Shown: positions 35,311 to 46,174, counted from the first letter of the stretch. The stretch: DNA of 64,000 nucleotides from Thermodesulfobacteriota bacterium (GCA_030583865.1 CP129479.1:1376744-1440743); one strand, 5' to 3'. Translations and numbers: made by a program. The notes: generated by a model not told the origin, from the letters alone.

Positions 35311-36276
35311 TCATTTTTTAGGCTCAGCGAAGAAGCCCATTGAGCGGAATTTCCGGTATCTCGCCTCCACGAGCGACCCCGCGTCCATCTCCTTAAGCTC
35401 CTTCAGCTGCGGCAATATGGCAGATTTGAGGCTTTTGAACGCGGCTGCCGGGTCCCTGTGCGCGCCTCCTACAGGCTCTTTCACGACCTTGTCGATGACT
35501 CCGAGCTTCAATAGCTCCCCGGCGTCGATCTTGAGGGCCTTTGCAGCCAGGTCCGCCTTTGCCCCGTCCTTCCAGAGTATGGCTGCGCAGCCCTCCGGGG
35601 ATATGACGGAATATGTCGCGAACTCCATCATGTTCACCCTGTCTGCCACCCCTATGGCGAGCGCGCCGCCGCTCCCGCCCTCGCCGATGACCGTCGCAAT
35701 GACAGGCACCTTGAGCCTGGACATGACCATCAGGTTCGTCGCTATCGCCTCGGACTGCCCCCTTTCCTCGGCGCCGATCCCGGGGTATGCGCCGGGAGTG
35801 TCGATGAAGGTGAATACCGGCAGATTGAACCTCTCGGCGAGCTCAAAAAGCCTTTTCGCCTTCCTGTAGCCCTCTGGGTTCGGCATGCCGAAGTTCCTGT
35901 GGACCTTTTCCTTTGTGTTCCGCCCCTTCTGCTGGCCCAGCACCACCACGGCCTCGCCATCGAGCCGCGCGAGGCCGCCGGCTATGGCCGGGTCGTCCCT
36001 GAAGGTCCTGTCGCCGTGGAGCTCGATGAAGTCCTCGAAGACGTTCTGGATGTAGTCGAGCGTATACGGCCTGTAAGGGTGCCTCGCCACCTGCGTTATC
36101 TGCTGCGGCGAGAGCTTGCCGTACAGCTCCTTTAACAGGGCCTTGGTCTTCTTTTCGAGCTTGGCTATGTCCTCGGACGAGCGGGCGTTGCCGGAAGCCT
36201 CGAAGGCCCTGAGCTCGTCTATCTTCTTTTCGAGCTCCTCAACGGGCTTTTCAAATTCAAGCCAGTGCCTGTACAT
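35311..36276 (-). CDS. accA: Acetyl-CoA carboxylase carboxyltransferase subunit alpha
   Basis: Transfers the carboxyl group from biotin to acetyl-CoA, with AccD. It is 321 residues, normal for AccA. Conserved pieces are [72 protein letters not shown] and [18 protein letters not shown], ending in the [12 protein letters not shown] segment. It lies 29 bp after dnaE, an arrangement also found in E. coli and many proteobacteria. Confidence 0.97.
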   Translation of the reverse strand: MYRHWLEFEKPVEELEKKIDELRAFEASGNARSSEDIAKLEKKTKALLKELYGKLSPQQITQVARHPYRPYTLDYIQNVFEDFIELHGDRTFRDDPAIAGGLARLDGEAVVVLGQQKGRNTKEKVHRNFGMPNPEGYRKAKRLFELAERFNLPVFTFIDTPGAYPGIGAEERGQSEAIATNLMVMSRLKVPVIATVIGEGGSGGALAIGVADRVNMMEFATYSVISPEGCAAILWKDGAKADLAAKALKIDAGELLKLGVIDKVVKEPVGGAHRDPAAAFKSLKSAILPQLKELKEMDAGSLVEARYRKFRSMGFFAEPKK

Positions 36277-36305
36277 GGTCTTGGCCCAGTCTCCTTTCCG
36301 CGCTA

Positions 36306-39300
36306 CTATATTATTTTTACCTCGGCCCCGTCTATAAGTTCCTTTATCCTCGAAATGGCGGGGCCGAGCGGGCTCAGTTTCAACTGCTCGTTCACCCCGA
36401 TTATCACCTCTCCGTTGTCCGCGTACACGAGGTGGAGTATGACCTGCGAGGTGCCGGGGTTCTCCTGTATTATCTTCTTAAGCCCGTTGAGCTTCTCTCC
36501 GGACAAAACGTCCGCGGGCGCGTGTATGTGCGTGTTCCTGGCCTTCAATTTCTTCTCCATTGCCGTCGCGTCCTCGATGGAGGAGATATCCGAGGCTATG
36601 AGCTTCATCTCGTCCTCTTCCTTGTCGAGCCTGCCCGTCACGATGAGGGGTGAGCCGCCTGAGATGACCTCTTTCGATTTCCTGTAGAGGTCCGAGAATA
36701 TGACCGTCTCGACCGAGCCGGTAAGGTCCTCTATCCGGGCGAACGCCATGCGGTCGCCCTTCTTTGTCGTTATCTCCTTCATCTCGGCTATTATGCCGCC
36801 GACCGTGACCTCGTCCTCGTTGTTTTTCTCGGAAAGGGTCTCTATGGGCAGGGCGTAGAGGGCGAGCTCGCGCCTGTACCCGGCGAGCGGGTGCGACGAG
36901 AAGAAAAAGCCCAGGGTCTCCTTTTCGTAGGCAAGGAGCTCCTTGTTCCCCCACTCTTCCATGTTAGTCGAGCCTGGCGCCGCCCTTGCCGGAGAGGGCG
37001 CGCCGCCGCCCATCGCGTCGAAAAGTGACGACTGCCCCTGCTCCCTGTCGCGCTGCATCGACTGCGCCGCGTCCATCGCGGAGTCGAGCCCTGCCGCGAG
37101 AGCGGCCCTCTTCTCGCCGGTAAAGTCGAAGGCGCCGCATTTTATGAGGCTCTCGACCACTTTCTTGTTCACCTTCCTCGAATCGACCCTGGAGAGGAAA
37201 TCGATGAAAGACGTGAACTTCTCATCCTCCCTGACCCTCATTATCTCTTCAATCGCGGACGCGCCGACGTTCTTTATCGCCGCGAGGCCGAACCTTATCC
37301 TGCTGCCTGAGACCGTGAACTCCATCGAGCTCTCGTTCAGGTCGGGCGGGGCCACGGCTATACCGATTTCCTTGCACTCGTTTATGTATTTCACGACCTG
37401 GTCGGTATTGCCCATGTCAGAGCCCAGGAGCGCGGCCATGAACTCGACCGTGTAATGGGCCTTGAGATACGCCGTCTGGTAGGCTATGAGGGCGTAGGCC
37501 GCGCTGTGGCTCTTGTTGAAGCCGTAGCCCGCGAACTTGGCCATGAGGTCGAAAATCTTCTCGGCCTTCTTCTGGTCTATCTTCTTTTTGATCGAGCCGT
37601 CGAGGAACTTCTTCCTCTGGTCGAGCATCTCTTCCGGGAGCTTCTTGCCCATGGCTTTCCGGAGGACGTCCGCGTCCCCCGGCGTGTAGCCGGCGAGCAC
37701 CTTGGCTATCTCCATGACCTGCTCCTGGTAGACCATGACGCCGTAGGTGTTCTCGAGTATGCCCTTTAGTTCCGGCACCTCGTAGACGATTGCCGTCCTC
37801 TTGTGCTTCCTGTTGATGAAGTCGTCGACCATGCCGCTCTGAAGCGGGCCCGGCCTGTAGAGGGCGACCGCGGCGACCATGTCCTCGAAGGTCGTGGGCT
37901 TCAACTTCCTCAGAAGCTCCTTCATGCCGGAGCTTTCAAGCTGGAAGATGCCGTTGGAATTTCCGCTTGCCACGAGCTCGTAGGTCTTTGAATCGCCGAG
38001 GGGCAGGTTTTCGATGTCGATGTCCACGCCCCTGTTGGATTTCACGAGCTTTATGGTCTTGTCTATGACGGTAAGGGTCTTGAGGCCCAGGAAGTCGAAC
38101 TTAACCAGACCGACCTTCTCGACGTCCTTCATCGTGAACTGCGTCGTTACCGAGTCGTCCTTCTGCTGCTTGTAGAGGGGCATGTACTCGTCAAGCGGCC
38201 TGTTCGATATGACAACGCCCGCGGCGTGGGTCGAGGCGTGGCGCGGGAGGCCCTCAAGGGCGACGGCCGTATCAAGGAGGTCCTTTATCTTCGGGTCCTT
38301 CTCATATAGCTCCTTGAGCCGCGGCTCCTGCGATACCGCCTCCTGTATGGTGATGTTCAGGGTGTTCGGGACGAGCTTGGCGATCTTGTCCACGTCGCCG
38401 TAGGGCATGTCAAGTGCCCTTCCAACGTCCCTTATGCAGGCCTTGGCCTTCATCTGGCCGAAGGTTATTATCTGGGTGACCTTGTCCGCCCCGTACTTCT
38501 CGGTTACGTACTTTATGACCTCGTCCCTTCTTTCGAAGCAGAAGTCGATGTCGATATCGGGGAGAGATATCCTGTCCGGGTTGAGGAACCTCTCGAAGAG
38601 CAGGTTGTATTTTATGGGGTCGAGGTTGGTTATTCCGAGCGACCACGCGACAAGGCTCCCTGCCGCCGAGCCCCTGCCCGGGCCGACCGGTATGTCCCTG
38701 CTCTTCGCGTAGTCGATGAAGTCGGTGACTATGAGGAAGTAGCCCGGGAAGCCCATGCCCTTTATGACCTTTAGCTCCTTCTCAAGGCGGTCGTAATACT
38801 GCCATTTGACGGGCTCCACGTCGGCGCCCAGCTTCCGCATGGCGTCCAGCCTCTTTTCAAGCCCTGCCCTGGCCCTCGCGTCTATCATCGAATCGAGCGT
38901 CTCGCCCTCGGGCACCGGGAACTCGGGCAGGTGGTTCTTCCCGAGCGTGAGCTCGAAGTTGCACCGCTCGGCTATCTCGATAGTGTTCGCGATGGCCTCT
39001 GGCGTGTCCTTGAATGCCTCGTTCATCTCCTCCGGGGACTTCACATAGAACTCGTCGGTAGAGAAGCGCATCCGGTTCGGCGCGTTCACGGTGGTGCCGG
39101 TCTGTATGCATAGGAGGACGTCATGGACCCTGGAGTCCTCTTTCCTCAGGTAATGGCAGTCGTTCGTCGCGACGAGCGGTATCTCGAGCTTTTTACCGAG
39201 CGCAATAAGCTCGCGGTTCACCCTCTCCTGCTCGTCTATCCCGTTATGCTGTATCTCCAGGTAAAAGCGCCTGTCCGGGAACATGGCCTTGTATTCCGAG

Positions 39301-39782
39301 GCCGCCTTTTCAGCGGCCTCCTTCTGGCCTATGGAGATGTTATAGGCGACCTCGCCGTGCAGGCAGGCGCTCAGGGCTATGAGCCCCTCGCTATGCTCAC
39401 GGAGAAGCTCCTTGTCCACCCTCGGCTTGTAATAGAAACCTTCGATGTATGCCCTGGAGAGGAGCTTGCAGAGGTTCTGGTAGCCCTTGAGGTTCTTGAC
39501 CAGCAATACCAGATGGAAGGCATACTCGCCCTTTATGGCCGTCTTCTCAAGGCGGCTCCCGGGCGCGACATAGAGCTCGCAGCCGATTATGGGCTTTACG
39601 CCCTTCTGCATGGCCTTCTGGTAGAACTCGACGGCCCCGAAGAGGTTGCCGTGGTCCGTGACCGCGACCGCGGGCATCCTCTGCTCCTTTGCGAGCGCTA
39701 TGAGGGCCTCTGGCCTTATGGCTCCGTCAAGGAGACTGTACTGGGTATGAAGGTGGAGGTGTACGAAATTGGCGTGGTGCAT
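36306..39782 (-). CDS. dnaE: DNA polymerase III alpha subunit
   Basis: Replicative polymerase, 1158 residues, of the DnaE1 type. An N-terminal PHP domain ([24 protein letters not shown]) precedes the palm with catalytic LPDIDIDF. The fingers follow, with the YQEQVMEIA and [30 protein letters not shown] regions. A C-terminal OB fold ([31 protein letters not shown]) and a tau-binding tail end the protein. It is complete. The PHP metal ligands appear intact, so the domain may retain proofreading-type nuclease activity. Confidence 0.98.
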   Translation of the reverse strand: MHHANFVHLHLHTQYSLLDGAIRPEALIALAKEQRMPAVAVTDHGNLFGAVEFYQKAMQKGVKPIIGCELYVAPGSRLEKTAIKGEYAFHLVLLVKNLKGYQNLCKLLSRAYIEGFYYKPRVDKELLREHSEGLIALSACLHGEVAYNISIGQKEAAEKAASEYKAMFPDRRFYLEIQHNGIDEQERVNRELIALGKKLEIPLVATNDCHYLRKEDSRVHDVLLCIQTGTTVNAPNRMRFSTDEFYVKSPEEMNEAFKDTPEAIANTIEIAERCNFELTLGKNHLPEFPVPEGETLDSMIDARARAGLEKRLDAMRKLGADVEPVKWQYYDRLEKELKVIKGMGFPGYFLIVTDFIDYAKSRDIPVGPGRGSAAGSLVAWSLGITNLDPIKYNLLFERFLNPDRISLPDIDIDFCFERRDEVIKYVTEKYGADKVTQIITFGQMKAKACIRDVGRALDMPYGDVDKIAKLVPNTLNITIQEAVSQEPRLKELYEKDPKIKDLLDTAVALEGLPRHASTHAAGVVISNRPLDEYMPLYKQQKDDSVTTQFTMKDVEKVGLVKFDFLGLKTLTVIDKTIKLVKSNRGVDIDIENLPLGDSKTYELVASGNSNGIFQLESSGMKELLRKLKPTTFEDMVAAVALYRPGPLQSGMVDDFINRKHKRTAIVYEVPELKGILENTYGVMVYQEQVMEIAKVLAGYTPGDADVLRKAMGKKLPEEMLDQRKKFLDGSIKKKIDQKKAEKIFDLMAKFAGYGFNKSHSAAYALIAYQTAYLKAHYTVEFMAALLGSDMGNTDQVVKYINECKEIGIAVAPPDLNESSMEFTVSGSRIRFGLAAIKNVGASAIEEIMRVREDEKFTSFIDFLSRVDSRKVNKKVVESLIKCGAFDFTGEKRAALAAGLDSAMDAAQSMQRDREQGQSSLFDAMGGGAPSPARAAPGSTNMEEWGNKELLAYEKETLGFFFSSHPLAGYRRELALYALPIETLSEKNNEDEVTVGGIIAEMKEITTKKGDRMAFARIEDLTGSVETVIFSDLYRKSKEVISGGSPLIVTGRLDKEEDEMKLIASDISSIEDATAMEKKLKARNTHIHAPADVLSGEKLNGLKKIIQENPGTSQVILHLVYADNGEVIIGVNEQLKLSPLGPAISRIKELIDGAEVKII

Positions 39783-39953
39783 AGGGAGGAAAGATTACCA
39801 TATTTCAAGGGGTTTTGGTAGGGTTTTTAAAACCGTTCCCGCAGGCGCGGCCCTACACGGCCCGATTGCGCATGCGGCAAGTTCTGCTAACCTTTTCAAT
39901 ATAGACAAATATCATGCAAAGGACATGATTTCGAGATCCAAGGGTCATGCATA

Positions 39954-41006
39954 ATGAAAAAGAAACTCCTGGTTACAGGTTCGAGCGGCCTTATCGGGAG
40001 CGCGGTCGTCGAGCGCTTCTCCGAGGAGGGCTGGGACGTGGCCGGCATAGACAACAACATGAGGGCCGATTTTTTCGGCCCTGCCGGGGACACGCGCTGG
40101 AACCGGGCAAGGCTTGAGGAGCGATACCCGCGGTTCAGGCACATCGAGGCTGACATAAGGGACAGGCAAGCGATGATTAAGGCGATTGGCGACATCAGGC
40201 CCTCCGCCATAGTCCATGCCGCGGCCCAGCCGAGCCATGACCTGGCGGCGTCAAGGCCGTTTGACGACTTCGACGTGAACGCCGGAGGGACTCTCAACCT
40301 ACTCGAGGCGGCAAGGCTCGCCTGCCCCGAATCCCCTTTCGTACACCTCTCGACCAACAAGGTCTACGGTGACGCCCCCAATGAGCTGCCCCTTGTGGAG
40401 AAGGAAGCGAGATACGACTACGCGGACCCGGCGTTCGAAAACGGCATCCCGGAAGGCATGAGGATAGACCGGTCGAAGCACTCGCTATTCGGCGCGTCCA
40501 AGGCCGCCGCCGACCTGATGGTGCAGGAGTACGGCAGGTACTTCGGGATGCCGACGGCCTGTTTGAGGGGCGGGTGCCTTACCGGCCCAAACCACTCCGG
40601 TGTGGAGCTCCACGGGTTTCTGAGCTATCTCGTCAAGTGCAATCTGGAGAGAAAAAAATACAAGGTCTACGGGTATAAGGGGAAGCAGGTCCGCGACAAT
40701 ATCCACTCGGAGGACGTGGTCGGGTTCATCATGCGGTTCCTCGGGGCTCCGAGAGCAGCCGAGGTCTATAACCTGGGCGGCGGGAGGGGGAATTCCGTAT
40801 CCATACTCGAAGCCTTCAGCCTCGTGGAGTCGATTTCAGGTATACCGATGGAATGGGAATATTCCGAGGAGAACCGCTCAGGCGACCATATCTGCTACAT
40901 CTCGGACCTGTCGAAGGCAAAGGCGCACTACCCGGGCTGGGAGGTCACAAGGGAACTTAAGGCGATATTCATTGAAATAGCCGAAGCCTGGGCATGGCGG
41001 GCTTGA
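39954..41006 (+). CDS. NAD-dependent sugar-nucleotide epimerase/dehydratase
   Basis: Extended short-chain dehydrogenase of the CDP-paratose 2-epimerase-like branch, 350 residues. The NAD-binding GSSGLIGS is at residues 9-16, and AAQPSHD and [11 protein letters not shown] line the active site. The usual catalytic Tyr-x3-Lys reads Phe179-GAS-Lys183 (SLFGASK). I recall the same Phe in a subgroup of this family, so it is probably not a defect, but the chemistry may differ from standard epimerases. It is read divergently from dnaE and converges with the glycosyltransferase gene, 15 bp away. A role in surface-polysaccharide synthesis is an inference. Confidence 0.88.
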   Translation: MKKKLLVTGSSGLIGSAVVERFSEEGWDVAGIDNNMRADFFGPAGDTRWNRARLEERYPRFRHIEADIRDRQAMIKAIGDIRPSAIVHAAAQPSHDLAASRPFDDFDVNAGGTLNLLEAARLACPESPFVHLSTNKVYGDAPNELPLVEKEARYDYADPAFENGIPEGMRIDRSKHSLFGASKAAADLMVQEYGRYFGMPTACLRGGCLTGPNHSGVELHGFLSYLVKCNLERKKYKVYGYKGKQVRDNIHSEDVVGFIMRFLGAPRAAEVYNLGGGRGNSVSILEAFSLVESISGIPMEWEYSEENRSGDHICYISDLSKAKAHYPGWEVTRELKAIFIEIAEAWAWRA

Positions 41007-41021
41007 AAGAATACAGGACGG

Positions 41022-42665
41022 TCAGGAAATTCTTTTCAGCACGTATACCGCCTGGCCCTGGAAATCTTTGGCGGAATAGTCCACGTTCGTAAACCTGCTC
41101 CAGTAGTACTGCGGCCCGCCCCGCTTTATCTCGACTACACCCTCAAGGCTGTAGCCGCTGAGATCGAACCTTGAAAACCAGTCTGCTATTTTAGGCATAC
41201 TCTCATTGGTAATCCCCCAGGAGACCGGTATATTGACGTAGACGAGAAAGAGCGGCTTGCCTTCCGCGATGTCATTCCTTAACTCCATTTCCATCGTACT
41301 CGAATAAGCGTGACCCTCTACGATCGGATACATGTAGATATACCCTGTTGCTGAAAGCCTGTTCGAGAGGAAATATATCTGCGGCTCGGAGCCAAGGACT
41401 GCTACCCTGTCATCCGGACCCGAATTCTCTCTTATATATCTGGCTATCCCTACGGATTCCGGGAAAGGGTTTGCGCCGTAAATAATCCTCGATATCTCAT
41501 CGGGCGACGAAAAAAAGAGCAAGGTCCTCTCCTTGTACAGCGGATACGCCAGGACGAGGAGGAAAACGCACGCCAGGGCCCATCCGGCGCGCCTTAACCC
41601 GTATCTTTCCAGAACTCCCTTCACGCGCGAGACCGCCGCTCCGAAAAAGAGAGCGGCTGCCGGAAGTACGAGTATGAAATAATGCGACCTGAAATAAAGA
41701 CCCGGCAATATCGAGATGGCTGAAATAACGAGGAAGGACCAGAAAAAGATGCGCGCGGAGCGCGCGCTCTCTCCATGAGGCGGAAAGAACAGTCCCGCTC
41801 CGGCAATGGCCAGCAGTGGCAATGCGGAGTCCTTCATAAGAGAGAAGGCATCTCCCAGGTTCGAAAGGCCGTCGGAGAGGCTTATTAACGAAACGTACTT
41901 GGAAGCATATGAAAAAGTCCAGAAGAAGAACTTATCGAAAACCCCCCACAGCATGAAGACCAGGCAGGTCAGGCCGAATGGCAGGCCAGCTCCGGCGACG
42001 AAGAGAAATGTTCGGGATAATCTCTTGCCGAAGGGGTATGCGTGGGTACGCAGCAAAAAGGCTGACAGGTATACGACGGGCAGCCCCATGAAAAAGACCG
42101 CGTGCTGCTTCATCAGGAAAGCAACGCCGAAAAAAAGGCCGCAGAGGAAGAAAAAGAACGCCTTGCCGGCCTCCATGCTTTTGAAAAGGAAGAGCGCGCC
42201 GGCGACGATGAAGAGGACGGCGAAATGCTCGGCATTTGCGGAAAGGCCGAGAAAAGCGGAGTTCATGGAGAGTATCGAGAAAAAGGCGCTGGAAAAAGCG
42301 CTCGGGAGCGGCTCCAAAAACTTTCTGGCGAGGAGGAATACTAGCACGGACGTCAACGCGTTCAAAAGCGTAAGACCGAGATGGATGGCCTCGGTGCTCT
42401 GACCGAAAGCGAGCATGAAGATGGCGTATGCTCCGAAAACGCCAGGCAGCTTCATCGTGTGCATGTGCTCGTATGGGGGGATGCCGTTAAGCAGGAGCTG
42501 CGCAGCGTAAGCGTATTCGCCCTCGTCCCGCTCAAGCGGGACATCGAGAAGGTGTATCCTTATGGAGGCGCAGACGATAGAGACGGCTATGACTATCAAC
42601 CACGCCATGTACTGGCGCGCTCCGGCAGCCCCGTCTCCGGCAGGGTTATTTGTGGCTAAGCTCAT
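41022..42665 (-). CDS. Membrane glycosyltransferase, GT39/ArnT-like (PMT family)
   Basis: Polytopic protein of 547 residues that probably moves sugars from a polyprenyl carrier onto lipid or protein at the outer side of the inner membrane. The first loop has the family Asp/Glu motif (LERDEGEYAYAAQLLLNGIPPYEHMHTMKLPG, about 44-75). At least ten hydrophobic segments follow up to about residue 390. A soluble C-terminal domain completes it. The sequence around this gene is more AT-rich than the neighbouring housekeeping genes, which may indicate a variable surface-polysaccharide locus. Confidence 0.85.
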   Translation of the reverse strand: MSLATNNPAGDGAAGARQYMAWLIVIAVSIVCASIRIHLLDVPLERDEGEYAYAAQLLLNGIPPYEHMHTMKLPGVFGAYAIFMLAFGQSTEAIHLGLTLLNALTSVLVFLLARKFLEPLPSAFSSAFFSILSMNSAFLGLSANAEHFAVLFIVAGALFLFKSMEAGKAFFFFLCGLFFGVAFLMKQHAVFFMGLPVVYLSAFLLRTHAYPFGKRLSRTFLFVAGAGLPFGLTCLVFMLWGVFDKFFFWTFSYASKYVSLISLSDGLSNLGDAFSLMKDSALPLLAIAGAGLFFPPHGESARSARIFFWSFLVISAISILPGLYFRSHYFILVLPAAALFFGAAVSRVKGVLERYGLRRAGWALACVFLLVLAYPLYKERTLLFFSSPDEISRIIYGANPFPESVGIARYIRENSGPDDRVAVLGSEPQIYFLSNRLSATGYIYMYPIVEGHAYSSTMEMELRNDIAEGKPLFLVYVNIPVSWGITNESMPKIADWFSRFDLSGYSLEGVVEIKRGGPQYYWSRFTNVDYSAKDFQGQAVYVLKRIS

Positions 42666-42682
42666 CTCTTCAATCCGTAAAG

Positions 42683-43342
42683 CTACTCGAGCTTCCTTAC
42701 GTATATCTCCTTTATTATCTCCGGGTCGAGGGCAAGGGTCGTCTCGCCAAGCTGGATGACGAAGGCGGGCCTTTTCTGGTGCACCCTTATGGTGCTCCCC
42801 GGGACGATGCCGAGGGAACCGAGCTTGTCAAGCCTTACGTGCGAGTTGGAGGCGATGAATATGATCCTGCCGGTGTCGCCCACTTCAAGGACGTTAAGCT
42901 GCTGCACTATGGGCTTCAATTCGTCCTTCGTTTTTTTACAGCACGCGCCCCTGGGGATCGGGAGGCCGTGGGGGCAGGTCGGCGGGTGCCCCAGGAGGGT
43001 GCAGATGGAGTCCGTCACCTCGGGCGAGAGGGTGTGCTCGAATGAGCAGGCGTTCTGCTCGAGGTTCTCCTCATCCATTGCCAGCACTTCGGTAAGGAGC
43101 CTTTCAGCGAGCCTGTGGCGGCGTATGGCGGCCTCCGCGAGCCTCTCACCCGCAGGCGTAAGCGTGATGGTGTCTCCGGCAATGGTAACGAGCCCGTCCA
43201 TCATCATGCGTTCGATGGTGGCGGTGTCGGCCTCCTCGGCCACCTCCTTGATCCCCATGAGCTGCTCAACCGAGCTCGAGCCAAGCTCCCTCTGGGACCA
43301 TATGAACTCGAGGACCTCGTCGACTGCCTTGTCATTTGCCAT
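42683..43342 (-). CDS. DtxR/MntR-family metal-dependent regulator with FeoA domain
   Basis: Metal-sensing repressor of 219 residues. A winged-helix domain (about 1-70, IKEVAEEADTATIERMMMDGLV) is followed by the metal-binding/dimerisation domain with CSFEHTLSPEVTDSICTLLGHP (about 98-120) and a Cys/His-rich PTCPHGLPIPRGACCKK segment. A C-terminal SH3-like FeoA domain starts at about 145 (LNVLEVGDTGRIIFIAS). The ATG at 43342 is chosen because the longer frame reads into a repeat element; an AGGTGG lies upstream. It is downstream of feoB. An iron (IdeR-like) rather than manganese role is likely but not proven. Confidence 0.9.
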   Translation of the reverse strand: MANDKAVDEVLEFIWSQRELGSSSVEQLMGIKEVAEEADTATIERMMMDGLVTIAGDTITLTPAGERLAEAAIRRHRLAERLLTEVLAMDEENLEQNACSFEHTLSPEVTDSICTLLGHPPTCPHGLPIPRGACCKKTKDELKPIVQQLNVLEVGDTGRIIFIASNSHVRLDKLGSLGIVPGSTIRVHQKRPAFVIQLGETTLALDPEIIKEIYVRKLE

Positions 43343-43355
43343 GTTCTTCCACCTG

Positions 43356-43478
43356 GCAGGCTGCTGAAAAAACCCAATCTGCGTCGTCGTCTCAAAATTC
43401 GTCATTGCAGCGTACCTTAAAAGTACGCCTCATTCCTCATTTTGCGACTCCTTGCATCTTGAGCTTTGAGCAGCCTGC
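43356..43478. repeat. MITE-like palindromic intergenic repeat, family 1
   Basis: A 123-bp element with perfect 10-bp inverted ends (GCAGGCTGCT and AGCAGCCTGC) and a central hairpin, GCGTAC with GTACGC (410-428 of the 43 kb block). The flanking halves are also roughly complementary. It lies 14 bp upstream of the DtxR-type gene, between it and feoB. Similar palindromes with the TGAGCAGCCTG end are common between genes of deltaproteobacteria. It has no coding capacity. Confidence 0.8.
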
Positions 43479-43506
43479 ATATGATTTTGAGTTCTTCAAC
43501 GCCCTG

Positions 43507-45517
43507 CTAATCCAGCGTGGCCCCTGAGAGCCTCAGCCCGATGTTTACGACCGTCCCGACAAGTATTGCGAACGGGAAAATGAATACGGACATCCAGACG
43601 GCCGTCTTCAACCCACGCTCCTTGACTATCATAAGGAGGTTGGCTATGCAAGGGACGAAAAGGGTCATTGTCACGAGGCTTACGACGACCTGGACCGGGT
43701 CGAGCATCCCGTCCTTCTGCAGGGCGAGCAGGCCTGCAGCCCCGTAATCCCTCCTTAAAAAGCCTATGAGGAATGCCTCGGTCGCCTCGGCAGGCAGGCT
43801 CAGCAGTCCCGCGATGACCGGGGAGGCCGCGACTTGTATGGCATTCAGCGCATTGAGCCTGTCGAGGGCGAAGAGCACGAGCGTCCCGATCACGAAAAGC
43901 GGCACCGCCTCTTTCAAGTACCACTGTACGCGCACGAGCGTCTTAAGCACGATATTCGAGATGTGTGGCATCCTCATCGGCGGTATCTCGAGTATGAAGT
44001 CCGAGGGCTGCCCGGGAAGGACCCTCGCCGCAAGGAGGCCGACGATGAAAAGGACGAGCATCACTATCGCGGCCCAGAGGACCATGGCCGCGAATGAAAC
44101 CGCGCCGAGCATGCCGAGTATCACCCCGAGCTGCGCCGAGTATCACCCCGAGCTGCGCCGAGCACGGCACGCCGAGGGCGAGGAGGAGCGTCACTATGAC
44201 CCGTTCCTTCCGGGACTCGAGTATCCTGGTAGTCATGGTGGCCATGGTGTCGCACCCCAGGCCGAGGACCATCGGCAGGACAGCCTTTCCGTTAAGCCCC
44301 ATTCCCTTGAAGACCCTGTCCACCATTACCGCGAGCCTGGGCAGATACCCCGAGTCCTCGAGGAAGCTGAAGAACACGAAAAAGAAGCTGACGATGGGGA
44401 GCACAATGGCAATGGCGTAGGTAAAAGCCATGGTCACGACACCGAATTCACCGACCAGCAGGTCGTATATGAGGCTCCCGGGCGTGAGGACGCGGCCCAC
44501 CATGCGGCTGGTCCAGGGGTTTACGAACTCGCCGAAGACGACCTGCTCAAGGTAATCGACGCTTATTCCGGCGCCGAGGACGCCCACGAATTCGTACATG
44601 ATGAAGAGCACGGCCAGGAGGATGGGGATGCCCCACACAGGGTGCATGGTGACCGAGCCTATGAAGGCCGACGCCTTTCCCCTTCTCTTCGCCTCTGTTT
44701 TCACAACCTTCGAGACGAGCGAATCGACTTCCTTCAGCCTTGCGCGGTTGATGATATAGCCCACAGGGTCCTTGAACCGCGCCTGGACGGACGCACGTAT
44801 CTCCTCCACCCTCCTCATCTCGTCGGGGCCGAACGCGGCCTTCGAGAGCCAGGGCTTCAGCGTCCCGTCCCCGGAAAGGAGCATTATGGCTATCGACCGC
44901 GCCGATATGCTCGACCTGGGCAGAAGCGGCTCGATAGCCCTTATGCCCTCCTCTATGTGGCGCGGGTATTTAACCGGGGAAGCCGCCGGCTTCTCGCGGT
45001 TATGGAACGCCGCCTCGAGCTTGTCGAGGTTCCACCGCTGGGTGGCAATGGTGGGGATGACCTTCAAGCCGAGAGTGGAGGCAAGCGCGGCCGTGTCTAT
45101 GGTGATGCCCCGCTCCCCGGCCTCGTCGTACATGTTCAGGGCGAGCGTGACGGGAAGGCCCATCTCCATCAGCTGGAGAGTTACGAGTAGGCTCCTCCGG
45201 AGGTTCTTGGAGTCCATGACCTGGAGGGCGGACGACACCTCCCCGGTCATCAGAATGTCCCTTGTCACGAGCTCGTCCTCGGACATGGGTACGAGGCTGT
45301 TCACGCCGGGGCTGTCGATAATGGCGAGCTTTTTTGAGCCGAAGCGCGCAACCCCCCTGGATATCTCCACAGAGGTGCCCGGGTAGTTTGAGACCGTGGC
45401 GTACCTGCCGGTGAGCGCGCCGAAGATGACGCTCTTACCCACATTAGGGTTGCCGACGAGCACAAGCGACCCTCCGGCCTGGGCCTGGGCTATTCCCTTC
45501 TCGCTGCCATGACGCAT
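43507..45517 (-). pseudogene. feoB: Ferrous iron transporter FeoB, frameshifted by a 22-bp duplication
   Basis: FeoB is the inner-membrane ferrous-iron permease with a cytosolic G domain. The G domain is intact: GNPNVGKS (G1), NYPGTS (G2), DSPGV (G3) and NMYD (G4). The membrane gate regions follow, including LGLGCDTMATMTTRILESRKERV. After VPCSAQLGVILG the frame is lost because of the tandem duplication at 44113-44156, and the first open frame runs to 43943 with nonsense. The rest of the transporter continues in another frame (GTG at 44124 to 43507). Removing 22 bp restores 662 codons, a normal FeoB length. It is a pseudogene, a phase-variable gene, two coupled halves, or an assembly error. 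Confidence 0.9.
44113..44156. repeat. Perfect 22-bp tandem duplication inside feoB
   Basis: Two identical 22-bp units (44113-44134 and 44135-44156), each beginning GCCGAGTATCACC. The hexamer GCCGAG also occurs just before (44104) and just after (44157) the pair, giving short homology for slippage. Since 22 is not a multiple of 3 it shifts the feoB frame. Confidence 0.95.
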
Positions 45518-45622
45518 GGCTTAGATGATAATAATATCCAATTTCACATGCAAGCTAAATCTTGACGGCGGGCATAGCAGGGGGAAATCAGCGTGGCATG
45601 CGGCCCGTATATCAGAGGCCGT

Positions 45623-46054
45623 TCAGGCGCAGTCAGGGCAGTAGCCGTAGAGCTCAAGCTTGTGGTTTACGACGGTGAACCCGAGCTTCTTTGCGGTCTC
45701 GGCCTGCAGCTGCTCTATCTTCTGGTTGTGGAACTCGGCTATCCGGGAGCATTTGATGCAGATGATGTGGTCGTGGTGGCCGTCCTCGGGCAGGTTCTCG
45801 TATCTTGTCTGCCCGTCCCCGAACTGCCTTGATATGGCGAGGCCGCACTCGGTAAGGAGCTTCATGGTCCTGTACACGGTGGCATAGCCGATGTTCGGGG
45901 TCTTCCTTTTTACCTTCTTCAGCAGCTCGTCGAGGGAGATGTGGGTGTTGGTCCTGAAAAAGGTATCGGCGATGAAGTCCCTCTGGGACGTGGACTTGAG
46001 CCCCTTTGCCTCGATGTACGACTTGAGGATATCCATTTTGCTTTCAGGCTGCAT
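45623..46054 (-). CDS. fur: Ferric uptake regulator (Fur family)
   Basis: Iron-responsive repressor of 143 residues. The winged helix (about 15-85) has ISLDELLKKVKRKTPNIGYATVYRTMKLLTECGLA. The metal sites show HHDHIICIKC with one Cys pair, and CPDC at the C-terminus with the second. The longer reading frame to 46159 runs through the tRNA gene and is rejected; ATG at 46054 (or 46036, MDILKSY) fits the family start. It lies 45 bp after tRNA-Gly, behind a promoter overlapped by a near-perfect Fur box, so autoregulation is likely. Zur or PerR identities are less likely given feoB next door. Confidence 0.9.
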   Translation of the reverse strand: MQPESKMDILKSYIEAKGLKSTSQRDFIADTFFRTNTHISLDELLKKVKRKTPNIGYATVYRTMKLLTECGLAISRQFGDGQTRYENLPEDGHHDHIICIKCSRIAEFHNQKIEQLQAETAKKLGFTVVNHKLELYGYCPDCA

Positions 46055-46098
46055 AACCCACGCACCTTGGGAGGATCGATCGGGAGGTACAAATGAAA

Positions 46099-46174
46099 TG
46101 GAGCGGGAGACGGGTCTCGAACCCGCGACCTCAACCTTGGCAAGGTTGCGCTCTACCAACTGAGCTACTCCCGC
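46099..46174 (-). tRNA. tRNA-Gly (anticodon GCC)
   Basis: The 76-nt cloverleaf on the minus strand has acceptor stem GCGGGAG/CTCCCGC, D arm GCTCAGTTGGTAGAGC, anticodon loop TTGCCAA (anticodon at 46139-46141), T arm with GGTTCGAGACC, and an encoded CCA end. All four stems pair. It is followed by fur on the same strand, probably in one transcript. Confidence 0.97.

Noticed and set aside
43343-43405. N-terminal extension of the DtxR-type regulator by 21 residues
   Set aside because: The extension is encoded mostly by the family-1 repeat, and the ATG at 43342 matches the family start.
46055-46159. N-terminal extension of Fur by 35 residues
   Set aside because: It would be encoded inside tRNA-Gly(GCC) and its flank.
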